Below, piece by piece: positions 6,946 through 11,319 of a DNA stretch of 11,319 nucleotides. The DNA comes from a bacterium (lineage in GTDB: Bacteria > UBA8248), in NCBI GenBank assembly GCA_027622355.1, contig JAQBZT010000060.1, positions 1 through 11,319 of the forward strand, in the 5' to 3' direction. Made by a program: the position numbers and the translations under genes. The notes beneath the pieces are model-generated. The model was not told the origin of the DNA. It ran no database searches and was given only the letters and a program-made list of their open reading frames with translations. How positions within the stretch are numbered: the first letter of the stretch is position 1; each line of letters begins with the position of its first letter.

Positions 6946-9165
6946 TCAGGCGGATTCGTCCAGAACTTCCTCGCGGGAAGCCTTCGAGCGAACCCGCACG
7001 ACGGAAAGCACCCCTTTCACATCGCGCATTTTCTTCATCACCTTCTTCAGATGATCCAGATCCTGCACCTGCACGTCGAGACGGATGCCCGCCCGCTCGT
7101 GAGAGGTTTCCGCCTCCACGCGGGAGATGTTCACGTTCAGCGACGCCGCCGCCGTGGTCAGCCCCGCCAGAACGCCCGGCCTATCCTTCGCTTCCACCAC
7201 CATCGAAACCAGGTGCATTTCACCGCGCTTCACCTCGGCCCAACTGACCTCGACCAGGCGCTCCCGATCGGCCTTTAGATCGCGAATGCTGGAGCAGCGT
7301 TCCGCGTGGACGGTCACCCCGCGATCCTTCGTGATAAATCCGATGATTTTTTCGCCTGGAATCGGGGCGCAGCACTTGGCGAAATGAATCATCACGTCGT
7401 CCTGTCCCTTGACCTGAATTCCCTCGCTCCGCGGCCGGCTTCGCACCCGCGTGACAAAGCGCCGCAGGCGGGATTTCTCGCGCCGCTCGCGATCGCGGAC
7501 AACGTCCTCCGGCAGGAAATGATTCGCCACCTGCCGCGCGGACTGGCGGCCGAAACCGATCGCGGCGAGAAGATCCTCCTCGTCCTTTAAACCGAACGCA
7601 TCGGCCGCCTCCTTGAGCGGCCCCGGCTTGAGGTGTGGCTCCGCATCCTGGTTGTAGCGGTGAAATTCGTGCTCGATCAGTTCTCTGCCCAGGCCGATCG
7701 AACGCTGCCGCTGCTCCTGCCGCACATAGGCGCGGATGCGCTGCTTGGCGCGGGGAGTGACCACGAACTTCAGCCAATCCTGCCCCGGCGTCCGGTTCGG
7801 GTTCGTCATGATTTCGACAATATCGCCATTCTCCAGCCGCGACTGCAGGGGGACGATTTTCCCGTTCACCTTGGCGCCGATGCAGTGGTGCCCCACCTCG
7901 GTGTGGACCAGATAGGCGAAATCCACGGGCGTTGCGCCGCGGGGAAAGCTCCGCACCTCCCCCTTGGGGGTGAAGACGAACACCTCGTCCTGAAACAGGT
8001 TGTGCTTGACGGTGTCGACGAAGGTGCGGGGCTCGGTTTCCTCCTGAAGGCTCTCCACCATCCGGCGGAGCCAGTCGAACTTGTTATTCACGGTTTCATC
8101 GAGCTTGTCACCTTCCTTGTAGCGCCAGTGGGCGGCAATGCCTTCTTCCGCCGCTTTGTTCATTTCCTGGGTGCGGATCTGAAACTCGATCCGCTGCCCC
8201 CGGAGTCCCACGACCGTGGTGTGGAGAGATTGATAGAGGTTGGCCTTCGGGATCGCGACATAATCCTTGAAGCGGCCCGGTATGGGCGTCCAGAGCGAGT
8301 GCAGGATGCCCAGGGTCGCGTAGCAATCCTTCAGCGCCTCCACGACGACGCGCAGTCCGCAGATGTCGAAAACCTGATGAAAATCGATGTTCTGCGTCTC
8401 CATTTTCCGGTAAATGCTCGAATGGAGCTTGAAGCGCGCCATGACAGAAGCCTTGATTTCGGATTTCTTCAGGGCGTGCTCCACCAGCGCCATCACCTCC
8501 TTCATGTAGCTCTCCCGGTCGGAGAGACCCTCGCGGAGCTTCTCGTCAATTTCCTCGTACTCCTTCGGGCGGAGATGCCGGAAAGCGGCCTCCTCCAGAG
8601 CGCCCTTGAGCCAGCCGATGCCCAGCCGGTTGGCGAGGGGCGCGTAAATATCGGCCGTCTCGCGGGCAATCCGTTCCCGCCGCTTCGGCGGAAGGTACTG
8701 GAGCGTGTTGGCGTTGTGGAGCCGGTCGGCCAGCTTGATGAGTATCACCCGCACATCGTTCGCCATCGCGACCAGCATTTTCCGGTAGCTCTCGGCCTGC
8801 CGCATCTGGGGGTTGCCGTAATCGAGCTTGTTCAGCTTGGTCACGCCGTCCACCATCGAGGCCACCTCCTCCCCGAACAGCTCGCGGAGCTCGCCGATCG
8901 TCGCCGAGGTGTCCTCAATCGTGTCGTGCAACAGGGAGGCGACGATCGTCTCCGGGTCGAGGCGCATTTCGGCCAGGATGCGGGCCACTTCCAGGGGATG
9001 GGAGATATAGGGCTCGCCCGTCAGGCGGGACTGTCCGCGGTGCACCTTGGCGGTGTAGACATAGGCGCTGGTCAGAAAATCAGAGGACTCCGGGGCGTAC
9101 TCCTCCACCAGATCGACGATGTCCATGATCCGGGCCGGCGGTCGGGTGGAAAGATCGGAAATCAT
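6946..9165 (-). CDS. rel: Bifunctional (p)ppGpp synthetase/hydrolase
   Basis: This 739-residue, full-length long RSH protein makes and degrades the alarmone (p)ppGpp in the stringent response. The N-terminal HD hydrolase has His56, the His80-Asp81 pair and Asp147 in ADRLHN. The synthetase domain has SIYRKM (250-255), DICGLRV (Asp267), the RFKD motif (298-301), YQSLHTTV and Glu327. RFKD at this site is characteristic of bifunctional Rel/SpoT enzymes; monofunctional RelA has an acidic version. Then come a TGS domain (about 393-452), a helical region, a conserved Cys-Cys domain (FAKCCAPIPG, 595-604) and a C-terminal ACT domain (about 650-725). Both active sites look complete. A GAGGAG ribosome site lies just before the ATG. 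It is the first gene of the minus-strand run into the K+ channel and nfi. Confidence 0.97.
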   Translation of the reverse strand: MISDLSTRPPARIMDIVDLVEEYAPESSDFLTSAYVYTAKVHRGQSRLTGEPYISHPLEVARILAEMRLDPETIVASLLHDTIEDTSATIGELRELFGEEVASMVDGVTKLNKLDYGNPQMRQAESYRKMLVAMANDVRVILIKLADRLHNANTLQYLPPKRRERIARETADIYAPLANRLGIGWLKGALEEAAFRHLRPKEYEEIDEKLREGLSDRESYMKEVMALVEHALKKSEIKASVMARFKLHSSIYRKMETQNIDFHQVFDICGLRVVVEALKDCYATLGILHSLWTPIPGRFKDYVAIPKANLYQSLHTTVVGLRGQRIEFQIRTQEMNKAAEEGIAAHWRYKEGDKLDETVNNKFDWLRRMVESLQEETEPRTFVDTVKHNLFQDEVFVFTPKGEVRSFPRGATPVDFAYLVHTEVGHHCIGAKVNGKIVPLQSRLENGDIVEIMTNPNRTPGQDWLKFVVTPRAKQRIRAYVRQEQRQRSIGLGRELIEHEFHRYNQDAEPHLKPGPLKEAADAFGLKDEEDLLAAIGFGRQSARQVANHFLPEDVVRDRERREKSRLRRFVTRVRSRPRSEGIQVKGQDDVMIHFAKCCAPIPGEKIIGFITKDRGVTVHAERCSSIRDLKADRERLVEVSWAEVKRGEMHLVSMVVEAKDRPGVLAGLTTAAASLNVNISRVEAETSHERAGIRLDVQVQDLDHLKKVMKKMRDVKGVLSVVRVRSKASREEVLDESA

Positions 9166-9219
9166 CGCACTCCTCAGGGCCGCCGTGCGCCTGGAAAATC
9201 AACGCACTGGGGACGCATC

Positions 9220-9287
9220 CCGGCGCCGCCCGCAGCCGAACTCCGGCGCCACCTAAAAAAACTACCTGCGGACAAAGGGGCCGTCAA
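9220..9287 (-). promoter_or_regulatory. Candidate rel promoter and leader hairpin
   Basis: In the 182-base gap between the ferredoxin gene and rel, the minus strand has TTGACG (9282-9287), a 17-base spacer and TAGTTT (9259-9264). The -35 is good but the -10 matches at only three positions. Downstream, GGCGCCG (9222-9228) can pair with CGGCGCC (9244-9250) as a 7-bp GC stem with a 15-base loop in the leader. No gene is seen in the gap. Regulatory roles are tentative. Confidence 0.25.
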
Positions 9288-9347
9288 GAAGCACCAAAAC
9301 CGATTCGGCCGGAAAATACGGGAAGAAGCGGGGAGGCCGCACTCGGC

Positions 9348-9827
9348 CTAGTAGGAGCGAAGCGGAGAGATGACGAATTCCTGCTGAAGCGGGGTCATAT
9401 ATTCGGACTCATCCTCGTGCCGCGGCACGATAATGGCCCCTTTGTTGCAGATTTCCTCGCACAGGCGGCAGCCCACGCAAGTGGCCTGATCGACGACCGC
9501 CACCTGGCTGTGATCCCGCTCCACCGAGGCGTTCGCCATGATGATACAGTCGAAGGGGCAGATGTCGACGCACCACACGCAGCCGGTGCAGTTTTCCTCG
9601 ATAACGTAGGCCTTGGGCATTTCCTTGTGCTTGATGTTCGCGATAACGCTGCCAGAGTCGTCCTGGATGGCGAAGGCGGGGCAGTACTTTCCGCAGACGC
9701 CGCAGTCGATGCACAGGGTCGGATCGATTTTGTAGATGGCTTTCGGATCGCCCGTGATGGCCTTGGTCGGGCAGACCGGCTCACAGACCGAGCAGCCGAT
9801 ACATGCGTCGAAAATGAAATGGGGCAT
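9348..9827 (-). CDS. Ferredoxin-like protein with four [4Fe-4S] cluster motifs
   Basis: This 159-residue soluble protein carries four CxxCxxCxxxC motifs, beginning at Cys9, Cys39, Cys80 and Cys117. They are arranged as two 2x[4Fe-4S] ferredoxin modules joined by a linker of about 30 residues. The first three are followed by Pro as usual and the fourth by Asn. There is no signal peptide, twin-arginine motif or membrane helix, so it should work in the cytoplasm or on the inner face of the membrane as an electron-transfer subunit, like the polyferredoxin-type subunits of larger oxidoreductases. Its partner is not identifiable from sequence. The ATG at 9827 is preferred over TTG at 9830; an AAGGCGG site lies upstream. 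It has its own strong promoter and lies divergent to a small membrane protein and near a probable cytochrome b. Confidence 0.9.
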   Translation of the reverse strand: MPHFIFDACIGCSVCEPVCPTKAITGDPKAIYKIDPTLCIDCGVCGKYCPAFAIQDDSGSVIANIKHKEMPKAYVIEENCTGCVWCVDICPFDCIIMANASVERDHSQVAVVDQATCVGCRLCEEICNKGAIIVPRHEDESEYMTPLQQEFVISPLRSY

Positions 9828-9901
9828 CAAAAACCGCCTTCACAATGGGGCATTTGGCCAATCCCGCGCCGGGAAACCGGGCCCGCCGCCCGTCTCAGAG
9901 A

Positions 9902-9929
9902 AATATAGGGGAACCACCTCGATTGTCAA
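9902..9929 (-). promoter_or_regulatory. Strong sigma70-type promoter of the ferredoxin gene
   Basis: On the minus strand a perfect -35 box TTGACA (9924-9929) and -10 box TATATT (9902-9907) are 16 bases apart. Transcription would start near 9895, giving a GC-rich leader of about 68 bases. This is the best promoter match in the window and points to high or constitutive expression. Confidence 0.8.
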
Positions 9930-9983
9930 GAGAATCCGGGCTCTTTTGGGGATGAAAAAGTCCGAATAGTCGGGGAGCGCCAG

Positions 9984-10012
9984 TTGCCCTCGCCGATGCT
10001 TTTGTTCAAAAT
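9984..10012 (+). promoter_or_regulatory. Candidate promoter of the 55-residue membrane protein
   Basis: TTGCCC (9984-9989) and CAAAAT (10007-10012) are 17 bases apart, each matching consensus at four of six positions. They lie about 65 bases before the ATG at 10078 in the 250-base divergent intergenic region, which otherwise holds only the ferredoxin promoter and leader. Confidence 0.35.
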
Positions 10013-10077
10013 GGGTTTTGTACGGCACCGAAAAAGCGAAACGCTCAGGGAAGAGAACAAGGAGGTTTGGAAGCCCC

Positions 10078-10245
10078 ATGGAACACTTTATTGCAATTCT
10101 GACGAAACCGGACAATGTTCCCATCGCCTTTATGCTGCCGCTCGTCCTTTTCTTCGTCTGGCTCGCCATCTCGCAGGGGCTTCGCCACGACAAACTCATC
10201 AAAAAAGGGAAGAAAGACGCCGTCTACGACGAGATGATCCGCTAG
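10078..10245 (+). CDS. Small single-helix membrane protein (55 residues)
   Basis: This 55-residue product has a short polar N-terminus, one hydrophobic helix (about residues 15-33, ending WLAISQG), and a basic C-terminal tail containing KLIKKGKKD. By the positive-inside rule the tail should be cytoplasmic. A consensus ribosome site AAGGAGG (10059-10065) precedes the ATG by 12 bases, slightly far but supportive of real translation. I do not recognise a family. Small single-helix subunits of this sort are common accessory parts of respiratory complexes, and the divergent ferredoxin and nearby probable cytochrome b make that reading plausible, but it is inference. It is 94 bases upstream of the Mrr-like gene in the same direction and probably shares its transcript. 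Confidence 0.7.
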   Translation: MEHFIAILTKPDNVPIAFMLPLVLFFVWLAISQGLRHDKLIKKGKKDAVYDEMIR

Positions 10246-10339
10246 CCGCACCCTCCAGGCGGTTGGCGGCCGACCCACGCGCATCCGAAAAACAGCGCTC
10301 TCGCGATCATTCGCCTCTCCCGGACAATCGGAATCCGCC

Positions 10340-10849
10340 ATGCTCGAACTCATCGTGTTTGCCCTGATCCTCGGCTTCCTCACCATCTTCCTCGTCAAGC
10401 GGACAACCTCGAACGTCGCCATGGAAGAAGACGCCGAGAAGACCCGCGACGACGCCGAGATCCAAAACCTGCGGAGGATGCCCCCCTCCGTTTTCGAGCA
10501 GTTGCTGCACGACATCCTCGAGAACATGAACCTGCGCATCGTCGAGTCCACCTGGGTCAACAGCGAGGAAATCGACATCCTGGCCCACAACCCGGCGCCC
10601 CTCGTCGGCGGCGACTACATCATTCACGGCATCCTGGTTCCCGAGGGAGAATTCGTCAGCTCCATCCGCGTCATCGGGCTCTCCGACACCGTCCGGGCCG
10701 AGCGCGCCCTCAAGGGCATTCTCATTACCACCGGCTACTTCACCGAGGAGACCGGCAAATACCCCGAGGGCGCCCCCATGGAGCTCATCAACGTCTCCCG
10801 CCTCCGTGAGCTGATGCGGGCGCACGACATCACCTGGCCCGCGTTCTAG
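10340..10849 (+). CDS. Membrane-anchored Mrr-like (restriction-endonuclease-fold) protein, catalytic lysine missing
   Basis: The 169-residue product begins with one transmembrane helix (about residues 2-19), then an acidic linker (29-40) and a compact domain from about residue 48 to the end. That domain resembles the Mrr_cat nuclease fold: a start like PPSVFEQLLHDILENMNLRI, then EEIDIL (Asp79 in the place of the metal-binding Asp), and a C-terminal half with ALKGILITTGYFTEET and MELINVSRLRELM that closely matches Mrr-family endings. The usual (Q/E)xK catalytic motif after the Asp is not present: the equivalent strand reads YIIHGILV. It is therefore probably not a nuclease and may be a structural or binding protein at the inner membrane. 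No strong ribosome site is seen. Fold assignment is by motif reading only. Confidence 0.75.
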   Translation: MLELIVFALILGFLTIFLVKRTTSNVAMEEDAEKTRDDAEIQNLRRMPPSVFEQLLHDILENMNLRIVESTWVNSEEIDILAHNPAPLVGGDYIIHGILVPEGEFVSSIRVIGLSDTVRAERALKGILITTGYFTEETGKYPEGAPMELINVSRLRELMRAHDITWPAF

Positions 10850-10867
10850 GCACAAAAAATCAGGCAC

Positions 10868-10894
10868 AAAAAAACCGCCTCCTTCCGGAAGCGG
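10868..10894 (-). terminator. Rho-independent terminator of the cytochrome-b-like operon
   Basis: Read on the minus strand, an 8-bp stem CCGCTTCC/GGAGGCGG closed by a GGAA tetraloop (10875-10894), with one G-U pair, is followed by seven T (10868-10874). On the plus strand the stem has a mismatch and no T-run, so it ends the minus-strand unit. Its tail overlaps a tandem repeat of AGGCACAAAAAA (10848-10859 and 10862-10873). Confidence 0.88.
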
Positions 10895-10939
10895 CTGCAA
10901 ATCGAAATTCTTCTCCTGACGCCTTCCCTTCGGTGAAAG

Positions 10940-11047
10940 CTAAGCCACGAGAAAATACACCCCCGCCCCCAACACGATGGCCAAAGCCACCGCCTGGACG
11001 CCGCAGGCATCCCACCACAGATGTTTTTTCTCGCGATCTTGAACCAT
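10940..11047 (-). CDS. Very small membrane peptide (35 residues)
   Basis: This open frame of 35 codons starts with ATG behind GGGGGAG, nine bases away, and ends shortly before a terminator. The peptide begins with a charged stretch (MVQDREKKH), then two Trp, then a hydrophobic helix of about 20 residues ending VYFLVA. One cysteine (Cys15) lies at the head of the helix. With the charged N-terminus inside, the C-terminus would be just outside the membrane. It begins 19 bases after the stop of the cytochrome-b-like gene, in the same direction and transcript. Position, ribosome site and composition suggest a real small subunit of that complex, comparable in kind to the tiny subunits of cytochrome bc and b6f complexes. 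No homologue is claimed. Confidence 0.65.
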   Translation of the reverse strand: MVQDREKKHLWWDACGVQAVALAIVLGAGVYFLVA

Positions 11048-11066
11048 TCTCTGCAACTCCCCCGCC

Positions 11067-11319
11067 CTAGATGTTGAACCAGGGGGTGACCAGCACGTAT
11101 TTCACGTTTAGCCCGATGCGCAGCGCCATCTTCGCGACAAGGCCCATCATGGTCATGAAGAGAAACGCCTTGACGGAGTAGCGAACCATCCCGACGTTTT
11201 TCAGGTGTTTCCGCCGCAAAAATCCCCAAACCGGAATCGTTCCATACCAAGCGATGATACACGCCACCCCGAAGGCCGCCTGCCCCCAGTAGGAGCGGAA
11301 GCCCACGAGATACGGCAGG
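11067..11319 (-). CDS. C-terminal part of polytopic membrane protein, probably cytochrome b of a bc-type complex
   Basis: The last 83 codons are visible; the gene continues past the right edge. The fragment has two membrane helices, about QAAFGVACIIAWYGTIPVWGFL and YSVKAFLFMTMMGLVAKMAL, joined by a basic loop (LRRKHLKNVGMVR), and ends in TPWFNI. The pattern of a helix ending in a Pro-containing segment, a short charged loop and a last helix resembles the C-terminal domain of cytochrome b/b6-type quinol oxidoreductase subunits. That identification is a judgement from pattern, since no haem ligands fall within this part; another integral membrane oxidoreductase subunit such as an NrfD-like protein is possible. 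It is followed after 19 bases by the 35-residue membrane peptide and then a terminator. Confidence 0.5.
   Translation of the reverse strand, partial: LPYLVGFRSYWGQAAFGVACIIAWYGTIPVWGFLRRKHLKNVGMVRYSVKAFLFMTMMGLVAKMALRIGLNVKYVLVTPWFNI

Noticed and set aside
7633..9351. A 572-codon plus-strand open frame antisense to rel.
   Set aside because: The opposite strand encodes a complete Rel protein with all motifs; this frame has no family signature and a composition expected of a shadow frame.
10848..10874. Tandem AGGCACAAAAAA copies as a mobile-element target duplication or a small repeat array.
   Set aside because: Only two adjacent copies exist with nothing between them but two bases; simple slippage at an A-run explains them.
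10875..10894. The same hairpin as a terminator for the plus-strand Mrr-like gene.
   Set aside because: On the plus strand the stem has a C-A mismatch and there is no T-run after it; the T-run exists only in the minus-strand reading.

Overview
The window looks like chromosome from a GC-rich, Gram-negative-type bacterium that respires through membrane-bound c-type cytochromes. The evidence is a large membrane-anchored octahaem cytochrome c, a polytopic membrane protein resembling the C-terminus of a cytochrome b, a long bifunctional Rel and sigma70-like promoters. The mixture fits an uncultured deltaproteobacteria-like, Tectomicrobia, Methylomirabilota or similar lineage, but the sequence alone does not fix the taxon. 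I see no tRNA, rRNA, CRISPR array, insertion sequence or phage gene. Genes are closely packed and no gap exceeds 300 bases.

Region 1 (1-1879, all minus strand). A histone-deacetylase-family hydrolase is followed downstream by a TetR-type regulator and then the first 39 codons of a heavy-metal (probably copper) P-type ATPase. The TetR gene has a good promoter whose -35 box lies inside an inverted repeat, suggesting autoregulation of a tetR-ATPase operon. Its leader carries three copies of a short repeat that contains the ribosome-binding site.

Region 2 (2002-5001, plus strand). One transcription unit has a TATAAT promoter with a palindrome in its spacer, a 948-residue octahaem cytochrome c and a strong 14-bp-stem terminator. 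The protein has a membrane anchor, a long alpha-helical/coiled-coil stalk, three haem sites without an obvious Met ligand, and five tandem His/Met cytochrome c domains.

Region 3 (5005-9165, minus strand). A bifunctional (p)ppGpp synthetase/hydrolase (Rel) is followed by a two-helix potassium channel with a cytoplasmic RCK domain. The channel overlaps endonuclease V by four bases, so those two are translationally coupled.

Region 4 (9348-11319). A ferredoxin-like protein with four [4Fe-4S] motifs has a near-consensus promoter and diverges from a pair of plus-strand genes: a 55-residue single-helix protein and a membrane-anchored Mrr-like protein that has lost its catalytic lysine. These converge on a minus-strand unit made of the C-terminal part of a cytochrome-b-like protein and a 35-residue membrane peptide, ending in a clear terminator. 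The ferredoxin, small membrane proteins, probable cytochrome b and octahaem cytochrome suggest a nonstandard electron-transfer assembly. The physical link between them is inference.
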